64,000 nucleotides of DNA from Sphingomonadales bacterium (GCA_022844405.1 JALHLV010000018.1:23463-87462); one strand, 5' to 3'; shown: positions 28,766 through 38,034, numbered from the stretch's first letter. The notes: generated from the sequence alone by a model not told the origin. Numbers and translations are program-made.

Positions 28766-31700
28766 GCGGTAGCGCCGTAGCCGCCGCCTCCGGGCGTCTC
28801 GACGACGAGCACGTCGCCGGGCTCGACACTCGTTTCGGCGCAGGCCGGCAGCGCCTCGCGGGCGCCGGACACCCGCTCCACGCGGTTGACGCCGGGTCTG
28901 CCCGCGTCGCCACCCTCCAGTCCGAACGGCGCGTGCGCCCGGTTGTTCGACAGGATGCCCGCCGTCATCGCCTCGTTGAACCGCAGCCGCCGGATCACGC
29001 CGTCGCCGCCGCGCCATTCTCCCCGGCCGCCTGAGCCGTCGCGGACGGCGAAGGACTCCACCGTCACCGGAAAGCGGAACTCCAGCACCTCGGGGTCGGT
29101 CAGTCGCGAATTGGTCATGTGGGTCTGCACCGCGCTGGCGCCGTCGAAGCCCGGCCCCGCGCCCATGCCGCCCGCCAGCGTCTCGTAATACTGATAGCGG
29201 TCATTGCCGAAGGTCAGGTTGTTCATGGTGCCCTGGGCCGCCGCCGCCGCGCCCAGCGCGCCGAACAGGGCGTTGACCACGCATTGCGAGGTCTCGACGT
29301 TGCCCGCCACCACCGCCGCCGGATGGCACGGGTTGAGCAGGCAGCCGTCCGGCACGATCAGCGTCAGCGGCTTCAGGCAGCCCTCGTTGAGCGGGATGTC
29401 GCCCGCCACCAGGCAGCGGAATGCGTACAGCGTGGCCGCGCGGGTGATGGCGAGCGGCGCGTTGAAGTTGTTCGGCTGCTGCGGGCTGGTGCCGGTGAAG
29501 TCGACGGTGGCCGACCGCGCCTTACGGTCGACGGTGATCGCCACGGCGATGGTGGCGCCGCAATCCATCTCCACCGTGAACGCGCCATCGGACAGCCTGT
29601 CGATGGCCCGGCGGATCGATTCCTCGGCATTGTCCTGGACGTGGCCCATATAGGCCCGCACCACATCGAGGCCGAACTGCTCCACCATCGCCACCAGCTC
29701 GCGCGCGCCTTTCTCGTTGGCGGCGATCTGGGCCTTGAGGTCGGCCATGTTCTGGTCGGGATTGCGCGCCGGGAACGGCCCCTGCGCCAGCAGCGCTCGG
29801 ACCTCCGCCTCCAGCAGCCGGCCGCGTGACACCAGCTTCACATTGTCGAGCAGCACGCCTTCCTGGTCGATGCTGGTCGAATCCGGCGGCACCGAGCCGG
29901 GCGTGATGCCGCCCACATCCGCGTGGTGACCCCGTGTCGCCGTGAAGAACAGCGGCCTGTCGGCGATGAAGACGGGCGTGATCACGGTGATGTCGGGCAG
30001 GTGGGTGCCGCCATTATAGGGCGCGTTGGTGACGAAGACGTCGCCGGGACGCATGGCCGGATTGCCGCGGATGATGGTGCGGACGCTGTCGCCCATGGAG
30101 CCCAGATGCACCGGAATGTGCGGCGCGTTGGCGATCAGGCCGCCCGTTCCGTCGAACAGCGCGCAGGAGAAGTCGAGCCGCTCCTTCATGTTCACCGAAT
30201 GGGCGGTGTTCTCGATCACCACGCCCATCTGCTCGGCGATCGACATGAACAGATTGTTGAAGATTTCCAGTTGCACCGGGTCGGCGCGCGTGCCGGCCGC
30301 TGGCCGCCGGCCGGAAGCGGTGACGCGCTCCAGGATCAGGTCGCCGCGCTCGGTCGCCTGCGCGCGCCAGCCGTCCTCGACCACGTTGGTGCCGTGCGGC
30401 TCGGCGATGATGGCCGGGCCGTTGATGATGTTGCCGGGCCGCAGCGACGCCCGGTCGACCAGCAGCGCCGTTTGCCAGCTGCCGTCGAAGAACACCTCGA
30501 TCTCCTCGTCCTCGGCGGGACGACCCTGCGCGATCGCCGATGGCTGTGCCATGTCGGGCTGCGGCATGTGGCCGACCGCTTCGAGTGTCACGGATTCGAC
30601 GATCAATGCCTTGCCGCCATCGTTGAAGCCGAACCGGCGGCGATGCGCGTCCTTGAACGCGGTCTGCACTTCCGCCAGGGCGCCGTAGGGGACTTCGAGC
30701 GCCGTGTCGGTGCCGGCGTAGCGCAGATGCACCCGGCGCAGGACATCGGTGCGCGCCGCCAGCGGCTCCACCTGCGGGAGCGCGAGCGCCGCAAGCCGCC
30801 GGAACACCGGCTCCAGCCCGGCCAGCGTCTCGGCCGACAGCGGCCGCTCCACGGTCTCCTGGCGCAGTTCGCGCGCCTCGGCCAGGCCCATGCCCAGCGC
30901 CGACAGCACGCCCGCCAGCGGATGGATCATCACCCTCGTCATGCCCAGCGCATCGGCGACCAGGCAGGCATGCTGGCCGCCCGCGCCGCCGAAGCAGACG
31001 AGGGTATAACGGGAAACGTCGTGGCCCCGTTCCAATGATATCCGCTTGATCGCCCGGGCCATGGTCTCCACGGCGACTTGCACGAAGCCCTCGGCCACCT
31101 GCTCCGGCGACCGGTCGCCGACCCGCGCGGCGAGCGCCCGGAACTCGCGCCGCACGGTCGCCGTGTCGAGCGGCTGGTCGCCGTCCAGGCCGAACACCCT
31201 GGGGAACCGCTCGGGACGGATCTTGCCCAGCAGAACGTTGCAGTCGGTCACGGTCAGCGGGCCGCCGCGGCCATAGCTCGCCGGTCCCGGATTGGCGCCC
31301 GCCGATGCCGGACCCGCGCGGAACCGCTCGCCGTCGAAATCGAGGATCGAGCCGCCGCCGGCCGCCACCGTATGGATGTGCATCATCGGCGCGCGGATGC
31401 GGGTGCCGGCGACGACGCTGTCGGTGACCCGCTCGTACTCGCCGTCGAAATGACAGACATCGGTCGAGGTGCCGCCCATGTCGAAGCCGATGATCCGGCG
31501 AAACCCGGCCAGCGCCGCGGTGCGCGCCGCGCCGACGACGCCGCCGGCCGGGCCGGACAGGATGGCGTCCTTGCCCTGGAACCGGCTGGCCTCGGTCAGG
31601 CCGCCGCTCGACTGCATGAACAACAAGGTCGTCCCGCCCAGCTCGCCGGCGACCTTGTTCACATAGCGGCGCAGCACCGGCGACAGATAGGCGTCGGCCA

Positions 31701-32328
31701 CCGTGGTGTCGCCGCGGCCGACGATCTTCATCAGCGGGCTGGTCAGGTGGCTGGCGGACACCTGCCAAAAGCCCAGCTCGTGGCACAGGCTCGCCAGCGC
31801 CTGTTCGTGGGCCGGAAACCGCCAGGCGTGCATCAGGCAGATGGCGGCGCTGCCGATGTCGGCGGCGCGGGCGGCGGTCAGCGCCGCGCGAGCCGCGTCG
31901 AGGTCGAGGGGTGTCGTCATTGCGCCGTCGGCGCTCACCCGCTCGTCGATCTCGATCACCCGGTCATGGAGCGGCTCGGGCAGCCGCACGTCCAGGTCGA
32001 ACAGCCGTGGCCGGTTCTGGTAGCCGATGCGCAGCACGTCGCGGAAGCCGCGCGTGGTGACGAACACGGTCCGCGCGCCGCGCCGTTCCAGCAGCGCGTT
32101 GGTGGCGACCGTCGTGCCCATCTTGATGGCGGCGATGGCTCCGGCGGGGATGGACTCCTCCGCCGTCAGCCCCAGCAGGTGGCGGATGCCGTGGACGGCG
32201 GCATCGTCATACCGCTCAGGCGCCTCCGACAGCAGCTTGTGCGTGACCAGAACGCCGTCCGGCCGCCGCGCCACGATGTCGGTGAACGTCCCGCCCCGGT
32301 CGATCCAGAATTGCCAGCCATCCTGCAT
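28762..32328 (-). CDS. Fused HyuA-HyuB hydantoinase/5-oxoprolinase
   Basis: 1188 aa. The start at 32328 ([20 protein letters not shown]) matches the family N-terminus. The HyuA half, about residues 1-680, has the ATPase phosphate loop '[11 protein letters not shown]', '[16 protein letters not shown]', and '[19 protein letters not shown]'. The HyuB half begins near '[20 protein letters not shown]' and contains '[20 protein letters not shown]' and '[20 protein letters not shown]'. The fusion resembles eukaryotic 5-oxoprolinase (about 1280 aa). It may cleave 5-oxoproline, or a hydantoin, with ATP. No glutathione-cycle neighbours distinguish these. Confidence 0.88.
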   Translation of the reverse strand: MQDGWQFWIDRGGTFTDIVARRPDGVLVTHKLLSEAPERYDDAAVHGIRHLLGLTAEESIPAGAIAAIKMGTTVATNALLERRGARTVFVTTRGFRDVLRIGYQNRPRLFDLDVRLPEPLHDRVIEIDERVSADGAMTTPLDLDAARAALTAARAADIGSAAICLMHAWRFPAHEQALASLCHELGFWQVSASHLTSPLMKIVGRGDTTVADAYLSPVLRRYVNKVAGELGGTTLLFMQSSGGLTEASRFQGKDAILSGPAGGVVGAARTAALAGFRRIIGFDMGGTSTDVCHFDGEYERVTDSVVAGTRIRAPMMHIHTVAAGGGSILDFDGERFRAGPASAGANPGPASYGRGGPLTVTDCNVLLGKIRPERFPRVFGLDGDQPLDTATVRREFRALAARVGDRSPEQVAEGFVQVAVETMARAIKRISLERGHDVSRYTLVCFGGAGGQHACLVADALGMTRVMIHPLAGVLSALGMGLAEARELRQETVERPLSAETLAGLEPVFRRLAALALPQVEPLAARTDVLRRVHLRYAGTDTALEVPYGALAEVQTAFKDAHRRRFGFNDGGKALIVESVTLEAVGHMPQPDMAQPSAIAQGRPAEDEEIEVFFDGSWQTALLVDRASLRPGNIINGPAIIAEPHGTNVVEDGWRAQATERGDLILERVTASGRRPAAGTRADPVQLEIFNNLFMSIAEQMGVVIENTAHSVNMKERLDFSCALFDGTGGLIANAPHIPVHLGSMGDSVRTIIRGNPAMRPGDVFVTNAPYNGGTHLPDITVITPVFIADRPLFFTATRGHHADVGGITPGSVPPDSTSIDQEGVLLDNVKLVSRGRLLEAEVRALLAQGPFPARNPDQNMADLKAQIAANEKGARELVAMVEQFGLDVVRAYMGHVQDNAEESIRRAIDRLSDGAFTVEMDCGATIAVAITVDRKARSATVDFTGTSPQQPNNFNAPLAITRAATLYAFRCLVAGDIPLNEGCLKPLTLIVPDGCLLNPCHPAAVVAGNVETSQCVVNALFGALGAAAAAQGTMNNLTFGNDRYQYYETLAGGMGAGPGFDGASAVQTHMTNSRLTDPEVLEFRFPVTVESFAVRDGSGGRGEWRGGDGVIRRLRFNEAMTAGILSNNRAHAPFGLEGGDAGRPGVNRVERVSGAREALPACAETSVEPGDVLVVETPGGGGYGATA

Positions 32329-32425
32329 GGACCGGTTATAACAGCGGTCATTCACCGGCGCGAGTTGGGCGGCATGACATCTGGCGGACCGGTGTCATGT
32401 ACGCCTGTCAGCCTGAAACGCGAAA

Positions 32426-32448
32426 CGGGCGGGGACTGGCCCCGCCCG
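32426..32448 (-). terminator. Intrinsic terminator after DUF1236 gene
   Basis: CGGGCGGGG (32426-32434) pairs with CCCCGCCCG (32440-32448) over a 5-nt loop. On the minus strand the stem is followed by TTTCGCGTTT, a weak U-rich tail. It lies 24 bp beyond the DUF1236 stop, so it fits transcription ending in that direction. Confidence 0.65.
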
Positions 32449-32472
32449 CTCGAATTGGCTACAGGTCCGGAC

Positions 32473-32796
32473 TTACCAGACGTGCACGACCCGGCGGCTC
32501 GAACGCTCCACCACGACCGGCTGGTCGTTGATGATGGTGTAGCTGTAGCGGTCCGGTTCGCTGACCTTCATGGTCGACGGCAGCGAGTAGACGGTCACGT
32601 TGCTGGGAAGCTCCACGCCGACCTCCGCGTTGAAATTCGGCACGCTGACCGGCTCATACTTCTGCGTGGTCGAGTATTCCTTGATCACGGAGCCGTCGGC
32701 GGCCGTCCAGGTGGTGGTCGTGGTCGTTTCCGCGAAAGCCGAGGCGCTGACCAGCAGGGCCGACGCGGTCGCCATCGAAAGCAGCACTTTTCTCAT
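32473..32796 (-). CDS. DUF1236 secreted protein
   Basis: 107 aa from ATG 32796, with AGGAG 6 nt upstream. Signal peptide MRKVLLSMATASALLVSASA, cleavage after Ala-Phe-Ala near residue 22, followed by a Thr-rich stretch (ETTTTTTW). The core 'FNAEVGVELPSNVTVYSLPS' and 'YSYTIINDQPVVVERSSRRVVHVW' match DUF1236, a short periplasmic or extracellular module in Alphaproteobacteria of unknown role. Possibly contributes to envelope stress tolerance, which is not shown by the sequence. Confidence 0.85.
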   Translation of the reverse strand: MRKVLLSMATASALLVSASAFAETTTTTTWTAADGSVIKEYSTTQKYEPVSVPNFNAEVGVELPSNVTVYSLPSTMKVSEPDRYSYTIINDQPVVVERSSRRVVHVW

Positions 32797-32987
32797 TGAA
32801 GTCTCCTGTGTTTGCCGAGCCTGGTGAGAAATCTCCCGTATCGGCGGAGCGGCAGCACCGTTCGGAAGCTCGTCAGACAACGTCCTATCGCCGCGGGAGT
32901 TCCGCCGGCATGTTTCCAGCCGCTTGACAAGACGCCCGTCGCACAACGAGCCTGACGCCGGGGCGAGCGATTACAGGGAGCGCGAAC

Positions 32988-33509
32988 GTGCCTATTTCCG
33001 CGGTTTTCCATCATGTCGGCATCACCGTCAGCAATCTCGAGCGGTCGGTGAAGTGGTATCGGGAGGTGTTCGGGCTGGAGCCGGCCTTCGCGCTCGAGGT
33101 GGGCGGCGAGGGCGCCGGACGGACGTTGAGGCTGCCGCAGCACATCCACCGTACCGTGGTGATGCCGATCGGCGATTTCGCCATCGAGTTGCTGGAATTC
33201 GAGCCCACCCGCAACGGCCCGAACCAGATGCGCCAGGACGATGTGGGCTATGTCTATATCTGCTTCGCCGTCGACGATATCGAGGAGGTCTATCAACGGC
33301 TTACGGCGCTGGGCCACGATTTCCACACCGAGCCGCTCTATGCCGGCGAGGAAGGCCAGATCGCCGGCTCGAAGTTCTGCGTCATGCGCGATCCCGACGG
33401 CAAGACCATCGAGTTCGTCCAGTGCGGCCCGGGCATGCGGATTGCCGGCCTGCACGCCGCCGCCGCCCGCAAGGACGTGGACTTGAAGAAGCCGCAGGTG
33501 TTCGGCTGA
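32988..33509 (+). CDS. VOC family protein
   Basis: 173 aa from GTG. Two-module VOC fold: 'VFHHVGITVSNLERSVKWYREVFGL' (His ligand near residue 9), 'TVVMPIGDFAIELLEFEP' (Glu), 'VGYVYICFAVDDIEEVYQRLTALGHDF', and 'FCVMRDPDGKTIEFVQCGPG' (final Glu). The intact ligand set suggests an active metalloenzyme such as a lactoylglutathione lyase-like or extradiol dioxygenase relative. The substrate is unknown. It is transcribed alone. Confidence 0.82.
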   Translation: MPISAVFHHVGITVSNLERSVKWYREVFGLEPAFALEVGGEGAGRTLRLPQHIHRTVVMPIGDFAIELLEFEPTRNGPNQMRQDDVGYVYICFAVDDIEEVYQRLTALGHDFHTEPLYAGEEGQIAGSKFCVMRDPDGKTIEFVQCGPGMRIAGLHAAAARKDVDLKKPQVFG

Positions 33510-33574
33510 GGCGGCAGCCGGGAAACCCGATCCGCGGACTGAGCAGCTGACCCGCTTCGGAACCGCTTCGCGGT

Positions 33575-33701
33575 CCCCCTCACCTGGCCGCTTCGCGGCC
33601 ATCCTCTCCCCGTTGGGGCGAAGGGAATCCGCCTGTGCGGCGGCAGGATCGGCGCCCTTCTCCCCGCCGGGGAGAAGGTGGCGCGCAGCGCCGGATGAGG
33701 G
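33575..33701. repeat. Dispersed palindromic repeat (copy 2)
   Basis: Same layout as the repeat at 14261: it opens with CCCCCTCACC, ends with CCGGATGAGG G, and contains GGCCGCTTCGCGGCC and CCCTTCTCCCCGCCGGGGAG hairpins. It lies between the VOC gene and the convergent LprI-like gene. Copies differ mostly in loop sequence, as expected for a mobile or structured intergenic repeat. Confidence 0.7.
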
Positions 33702-33755
33702 TGGCCGCGTCAGCGGCACGACGGTTCCGCCGACCCAAACTTAGCGGCTCCTGTA

Positions 33756-34211
33756 CTACCGCCGCAGCCCCATATTCGTGTCGTGCTGCGAGCGCAGCAC
33801 TCGGATGCGCTCGCCGTAGACGCTGCGGACGCAGTCGGCGTCGGTGCACTTGTTGCGGTCGATGATGAAGCGGCGCTGCGCCAGTTCGGCCGACTGGGCG
33901 GTCAGGCCTTGATCCCGGTCCAGGCTGTCCATGTAGTCGTCGAAGGCGCGCACCATCTGCTGGTCGAGCTTGGCCAGCTCGAACGACTTGCAGATCAGCT
34001 TCTCGGCCTCCTCGAACGCGTCGCGGCATTCGAACGACGCCGGCTTCGGCTTGGGTTTCGGCTTGGGCTTCGGCGGTGGCGGTGGCGGGGCCGGCTGTTC
34101 CGCCGCTGGCGCGGGTCCGGGCTCCGGGCCGTCCACCGGGTCGGCGGCTGCCGTGACGGCAAGCCCGGCGACGATGCAGAATGCGAGCAGCGAGCTCGTC
34201 ATGCGCTTCAT
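33756..34211 (-). CDS. LprI-like (DUF1311) secreted protein with Pro/Lys linker
   Basis: 151 aa from ATG 34211, with GGGGGA upstream. Signal peptide (SSLLAFCIVAGLAVTAAA), then a Pro-rich spacer and a Lys-Pro repeat (PPPPPPKPKPKPKPKP, about residues 45-60). The C-terminal domain has four Cys: 'FECRDAFEEAEKLICKSFEL' and 'IIDRNKCTDADCVRSVYGERI', the DUF1311/lysozyme-inhibitor LprI pattern. Role may be lysozyme inhibition or envelope binding. The Pro-Lys linker could span peptidoglycan. Confidence 0.78.
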   Translation of the reverse strand: MKRMTSSLLAFCIVAGLAVTAAADPVDGPEPGPAPAAEQPAPPPPPPKPKPKPKPKPASFECRDAFEEAEKLICKSFELAKLDQQMVRAFDDYMDSLDRDQGLTAQSAELAQRRFIIDRNKCTDADCVRSVYGERIRVLRSQHDTNMGLRR

Positions 34212-34393
34212 GACATCCCCCATCAACGCGGCACGGGCCGCCCCAAGATCGCCGGTAGCTTATCAATCATCGCCGGGGGTGGTAAGCCCGGAGATGGCCG
34301 GGGCCTGACCCGTGTCGGGTCACGGCCGACCGGTCTGGCAAAGTGCCGCCGGAAAGGGCAAAGTTCCACCCACGCGCGGGGAGGCGCGAACCG

Positions 34394-35431
34394 ATGAAAG
34401 CATGGCGGATCTATGCCTGGGGCGACATGCGCCTCGACGACGTGCCCGAGCCGGTGGTCCGGCCGGGCTGGGTCAAGGCGCGCATCCGCATGGTGCAGCC
34501 CAGCATCACCGAGACGCTGCTGCTGGGCGGCGTCATGACCTATGGCTTCGGCAAGATCGAGAAAGCCATGGCGGCGGGACCGGCGCAGGTGTTCGGTCAC
34601 GAGTTCTCGGCCGAAATCGTCGAGGTCGGCGACGGCGTGACGACGCTGAAGCCCGGCATGCGGGTCGCCGCGCGCGGCTCCCACCCCGACGGCATCGTCG
34701 GCTTCGACTATCCCGGCGCGCTGGCCGAATATGGCGTGTTCCCCGAAAGTCTGCTGGCGGTGCTGCCCGATCACGTCAGCGACAGCGAGGGCGCGGCGAT
34801 CCAGCCGCTGACCGACGCCGCCGCCGCCGTCCACGCCGCCGACATCAGGCTGGGCGATGTTGTCGTGGTGATCGGCCAGGGCTCCATGGGCCTCGCCTGC
34901 CTGCAGGTCGCCGCGACGGCGGGTGCGGGCCTGGTCATCGCGGTCGCGCGCCGCGACAATGTGCTGGAGATTTCCCGCCAGGTCGGCGCCGACGTGACCA
35001 TCAACGCCACGAGCGACGACCCGGTCGCCGTGGTCCGCGCGCTGACCGGCGGCCGGGGCGCAGACGTGGTGTTCGAGACCGCGGGTGGCCCGCCGGAGCA
35101 GGGTCTCGCCGGCAATGCGACCTTGATCCAGGCCGCCGAGATGCTGCGCGAGAACGGCAAGGTGGTGGGCATCGCCTTCGACGGCGAGGCGGCGGTGCTG
35201 CCTTATGCCGTGTTCCGCCAGCGCAGCATCCGTTACCTGTTCCCGTCGGCGCTCGACCGGCGCCTGTTCGAGGCGACGGTGAACCTGGTCGCCTCCGGCC
35301 GGGTCGATCTGAAGCCCATGATCACGAAGATCCTTGATGGCATCGACAAGGTGCCCGAGGCCTTCGACCTGACCGCCAACAAGGCCAGGCACGGCCTGAT
35401 CAACCCGGCCCAGGTCATCATTTCCAAATGA
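34394..35431 (+). CDS. MDR-superfamily oxidoreductase without zinc ligands
   Basis: 345 aa from ATG 34394 (MKAWRIYAWGDMRLDDVPEP). GroES-like N-domain with 'GHEFSAEIVEVGDGV' and Rossmann domain with 'VVIGQGSMGLACLQVAATAGAG' (G-x-G-x-x-G) and 'GGRGADVVFETAGGP'. The usual catalytic Cys of Zn-dependent alcohol dehydrogenases ('CGTD' region near residue 37) is replaced by 'VQPSITETLLLGG', and the four structural-zinc Cys are absent. It is therefore probably zinc-free, like some quinone reductase-like MDRs, or uses another mechanism. The SnoaL-like gene starts 10 nt downstream. Confidence 0.8.
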   Translation: MKAWRIYAWGDMRLDDVPEPVVRPGWVKARIRMVQPSITETLLLGGVMTYGFGKIEKAMAAGPAQVFGHEFSAEIVEVGDGVTTLKPGMRVAARGSHPDGIVGFDYPGALAEYGVFPESLLAVLPDHVSDSEGAAIQPLTDAAAAVHAADIRLGDVVVVIGQGSMGLACLQVAATAGAGLVIAVARRDNVLEISRQVGADVTINATSDDPVAVVRALTGGRGADVVFETAGGPPEQGLAGNATLIQAAEMLRENGKVVGIAFDGEAAVLPYAVFRQRSIRYLFPSALDRRLFEATVNLVASGRVDLKPMITKILDGIDKVPEAFDLTANKARHGLINPAQVIISK

Positions 35432-35441
35432 AGGAGAGCAC

Positions 35442-35825
35442 ATGTCGATGAAGGATCGGGCCTGGGAACTGCTGCAGTCGACCTATTACGACGGTATCGA
35501 CGCGGGCGACATGGCGAAGGCGGCCTCGGCGCTGCACGAGGACGTGGAATGGTCGCACGCACAGGTCTGGCCCCATCACGGCTTCATCCATGGCGAGCCG
35601 TCGACCAATCATGGTCGCGCCGAGGTGCAGGCGTTCCTCGAGGCACGGGTCCGGCAGCTCGCCGAGGCGCGCATCCGCCACAAGGTGCGCGATCTGGTCA
35701 TCGACGGGAACAAGGGCGCCATCCTCGGCTATGTGCGCGGCGAGGATGGCACGGAGAGGCCGTTCATGGTCTGGTTCGAGATCAGGGACGACAGGCTCTC
35801 GCGCTACCTGCTGCGGCCGTTATAG
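35442..35825 (+). CDS. SnoaL-like protein (nuclear transport factor 2 fold)
   Basis: 127 aa: 'AWELLQSTYYDGIDAGDMAKAASALHEDVEWSHAQVWPHHG' then 'GRAEVQAFLEARVRQLAEARIRHKVRDLVIDGNKGAILG' and 'PFMVWFEIRDDRLSRYLLRP'. This is a compact NTF2-like fold as in ketosteroid isomerases and many hypothetical proteins. No catalytic residues can be assigned. Co-transcribed with the MDR gene (GGAG before ATG). Confidence 0.75.
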   Translation: MSMKDRAWELLQSTYYDGIDAGDMAKAASALHEDVEWSHAQVWPHHGFIHGEPSTNHGRAEVQAFLEARVRQLAEARIRHKVRDLVIDGNKGAILGYVRGEDGTERPFMVWFEIRDDRLSRYLLRPL

Positions 35826-35832
35826 GCCGGCG

Positions 35833-36423
35833 TCAGACGCGAACCGTCAGCGGCGCCATGGCCTGCAGCAGAACCCCGCGCTGCCGCTCGGCCGGCCAGT
35901 CGGCGGGATCGAAGCCTGCCTGGACGGCGAGGCCGTTGACCAGGGTCAGCAACTCGCGGGCGATCAGGTCGAAGTCGGCGTCCTTGGCCAGCTTGCCGTT
36001 GGCCGCCATGGCCCGCAGCACCTCCTCGATCCGCCGCCGGGTGCCGAGCACCCGGCCGCGCTGCTCGGCCGCGAATTCCGGATCGCCGATCGCCATGCCC
36101 CAGAACGACAGCCAGACCTGCCAGTCACGGTGGCGGGCGTCGTCGAGCGGCAGCAGCGCCTCGATGGTGCCGATCAGATCGTCGGGCGCCCGCTCGAGCA
36201 CGGCATCGACGCGGGCCTGCGCCGCCTGTGCGGCGGCCTGGTAGGTGAACAGCAGCAACTGCCGCTTGTCGGCGAAATAGTGGCTGACGATGGCCGTGCT
36301 ATAGCCCGCCGCCTTGGCCAGCTCGCGGACGGTGACGCGCTCGACGCCGACCTGCGCGATCAGGCGGGCGGCGACTTCGGCGACTTCCCGCCGGCGGGCA
36401 TCGTGATCGACTTGACGGGGCAT
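35833..36423 (-). CDS. TetR/AcrR regulator (BetI-like C-terminal domain)
   Basis: 196 aa from ATG 36423 (MPRQVDHDARRREVAEVAAR); upstream in-frame codons read through transposase-like sequence and are not part of it. HTH residues 8-55: 'RREVAEVAARLIAQVGVERVTVRELAKAAGYSTAIVSHYFADKRQLL'. The C-terminal domain ('WQVWLSFWGMAIGDPEFAAEQR') is of the BetI type. It is convergent with the MDR/SnoaL pair, which it may or may not control. No operator was recognised. Confidence 0.85.
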   Translation of the reverse strand: MPRQVDHDARRREVAEVAARLIAQVGVERVTVRELAKAAGYSTAIVSHYFADKRQLLLFTYQAAAQAAQARVDAVLERAPDDLIGTIEALLPLDDARHRDWQVWLSFWGMAIGDPEFAAEQRGRVLGTRRRIEEVLRAMAANGKLAKDADFDLIARELLTLVNGLAVQAGFDPADWPAERQRGVLLQAMAPLTVRV

Positions 36424-36561
36424 TGGCTTCCAGCGGACCCAGGAAAGCATGTTCTTGTCGTTGCCGGCACGGGCCGGAGTGGCCGAAGATACCAGCCAGT
36501 AACGCGTATAGCACGGCGACTCTGCAACAGGAAGTGATGACCCCTGGAAGGTTGCTCGCGC

Positions 36562-36648
36562 AGCGAGCCGTGTGATGGCGCGGATGCTTGACCCCTCACA
36601 GAGAAGGCGGAGGATGCGGGCGCGATCATTGGCGCCCAGCGTGCTCAT
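36562..36648 (-). pseudogene. Truncated transposase N-terminus (IS-derived HTH)
   Basis: From ATG 36648 the frame reads MSTLGANDRARILRLLCEG then SSIRAITRLA. This resembles the N-terminal helix-turn-helix of IS1-like transposases (pattern L-x-x-x-x-R-A-x-I-L-x-L-L-C-E-G-x-S-I-R-A-I-x-R). The frame then runs into unrelated residues, so at least the rest of the transposase is gone. It lies 14 bp from the fic promoter region and marks a probable insertion/deletion edge. Confidence 0.5.
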
Positions 36649-36662
36649 GCATGAACTCGAGA

Positions 36663-36717
36663 TTGACACGCGCAAAAGTCAATTATATTTTGCGTTATCA
36701 GCAATTATAAATTGACT
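36663..36717 (+). promoter_or_regulatory. fic promoter with overlapping inverted repeat
   Basis: TTGACA (36663-36668), 17 bp, TATTTT (36686-36691) form a near-consensus sigma70 promoter. AGTCAATT (36677-36684) and AATTGACT (36710-36717) flank the -10/start area as a perfect 8+8 inverted repeat. A repressor binding there would block initiation. GTG of fic follows at 36725, giving a leader near 27 nt. Confidence 0.65.
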
Positions 36718-36724
36718 ATCGAGC

Positions 36725-37915
36725 GTGATCTACAAAACACCCACGTTGCAGCCTGAGGATGTGGCCGTAATCTCGCTCATCCATGACCAGAGGGAGCGTC
36801 TGCGGGTCTACACCCAAAACAGCCCGAAGCGTTGGTCCGGGGTCCTGCGGCGCAACTCGTTTGCTCGTGCCATCCAGGGGTCCAATACGATTGAGGGCTA
36901 TACCGCTAACCTCGACACGGCGATGGCCGCAGCGGAAGATGAGGAGCCAATCGAAGAGAAAGATGAGACGTGGATGGCTTTGGCCGGTTATCGATCGGCA
37001 ATGACATACATTATGCAGGCAGCTCAAGATCAATATTTCGAGTTCAGCAAGCAGTTTCTAAAGAGTCTGCATTTTATGATGACCGGCCATGATATGACCA
37101 AGTACCCGGGTCAATGGCGCCCGGGTGCGGTCTATATTGTAAATAATCAGACAGGTGAAACCGTATACGAGCCGCCACCGGTTGAAGCTATAAATAATCT
37201 CGTCAACGAGTTGGTAATTTCACTCGATGAGAATAAAGAGGCACCTGTCTTGGTGCGTGCCGCCATGGCCCACTTGAATTTGACCATGATTCATCCCTTC
37301 AAGGATGGAAATGGGCGATTGGCGAGGGCGCTACAAACCCTGGTTCTGGCACGAGATGGTATGTTGTCACCTGTTTTTTCCAGCATCGAGGAATGGCTGG
37401 GGCGCAATACTCAAGAGTATTATCAAGTATTGGCTGAAACCGGACAGGGGGTTTGGAGCCCGGAGAGGGATGCGTTGCCTTGGGTGAGATTTTGCTTGAA
37501 AGCGCATTACCAACAAGCGGCCACCTTGATCCGCCGGCACGAGGAATATGGCGCGCTTTATGAAGGCATATCCAAAATCATCGTCCGAGAGAAACTGCCA
37601 GAACGCGCATGGCTGCCACTCTTTGATGCCGCGCTGGGACTTCGGGTTATCAATTCTCGCTATCGTAAGGATGCGGAGATTTCCGAATATGTGGCTTCTC
37701 GCGATCTCCGGAGGCTGTGTGAATTGAATCTTCTGGAGCCCAGGGGCGAAAGGCGCGGTCGCGTGTATTCGGCGGCCAATGAGCTGCAAAAGCTCCGCGG
37801 CTCGATCAGGATCAAAAAGGTCGTTGAGAACCCCTACAAGCTCACTGAGCGCAGGCCGAAACCTCCTCAAATTCCCTTGGGCGGAGAGGACGAGCCCCTT
37901 TTGCCGGGCTTTTGA
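36725..37915 (+). CDS. Fic-domain protein AMPylator, class II
   Basis: 396 aa from GTG. N-terminal Fic_N segment (about 1-90) includes the inhibitory motif S53-N-T-I-E57-G58 ([S/T]xxxE[G/N]), whose Glu blocks ATP in class II enzymes. The catalytic loop is complete: H190-P-F-K-D194-G-N-G-R198-x-x-R201 ('IHPFKDGNGRLAR'). The C-terminal part (about 300-350, 'DAEISEYVASRDLRRLCELNLLEPRGERRG') is a winged helix. It transfers AMP to Tyr/Ser/Thr or nucleic-acid-linked targets. Codon use and GC are visibly lower than its neighbours, and IS-derived sequence lies at its 5' edge, so it was likely acquired. No antitoxin gene is adjacent. Confidence 0.9.
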   Translation: MIYKTPTLQPEDVAVISLIHDQRERLRVYTQNSPKRWSGVLRRNSFARAIQGSNTIEGYTANLDTAMAAAEDEEPIEEKDETWMALAGYRSAMTYIMQAAQDQYFEFSKQFLKSLHFMMTGHDMTKYPGQWRPGAVYIVNNQTGETVYEPPPVEAINNLVNELVISLDENKEAPVLVRAAMAHLNLTMIHPFKDGNGRLARALQTLVLARDGMLSPVFSSIEEWLGRNTQEYYQVLAETGQGVWSPERDALPWVRFCLKAHYQQAATLIRRHEEYGALYEGISKIIVREKLPERAWLPLFDAALGLRVINSRYRKDAEISEYVASRDLRRLCELNLLEPRGERRGRVYSAANELQKLRGSIRIKKVVENPYKLTERRPKPPQIPLGGEDEPLLPGF

Positions 37916-38034
37916 TTGCTTGGCTTGGCCCGCTCAACGATCTTTTGACGCTCGGCTTCGTCGACGGTAACAAGATCTACCACCAGCGTCGCAAGCTGGT
38001 TCGGATCGCTCGGGCGTTTGGGTGTCTGTGCCAC
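37867..38034 (-). pseudogene. Possible remnant of a small KRPxDPNQLA-type protein
   Basis: A 55-residue minus-strand frame from GTG 38034 reads VAQTPKRPSDPNQLATLVVDLVTV. The K-R-P-x-D-x-N-Q-L-A beginning resembles the N-terminus of a group of small (about 80-100 aa) alphaproteobacterial proteins. Here the usual middle (GRKGG region) is missing and the tail overlaps the 3' end of fic antisense. A deletion when the Fic segment arrived would explain this. Weak call: short and partly antisense. Confidence 0.3.
37893..37913 (+). terminator. Terminator-like hairpin over the fic stop
   Basis: AGCCC (37893-37897) and GGGCT (37906-37910) form a short stem followed by TTT and the TGA stop (37913-37915). 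The stem is only 5 bp with an 8-nt loop, so it is weak. It would end the fic transcript at its own stop codon. Confidence 0.35.

Noticed and set aside
35833..36675. TetR gene extended upstream to 36675
   Set aside because: The extra N-terminus is IS-derived HTH sequence, and a standard TetR start exists at 36423.
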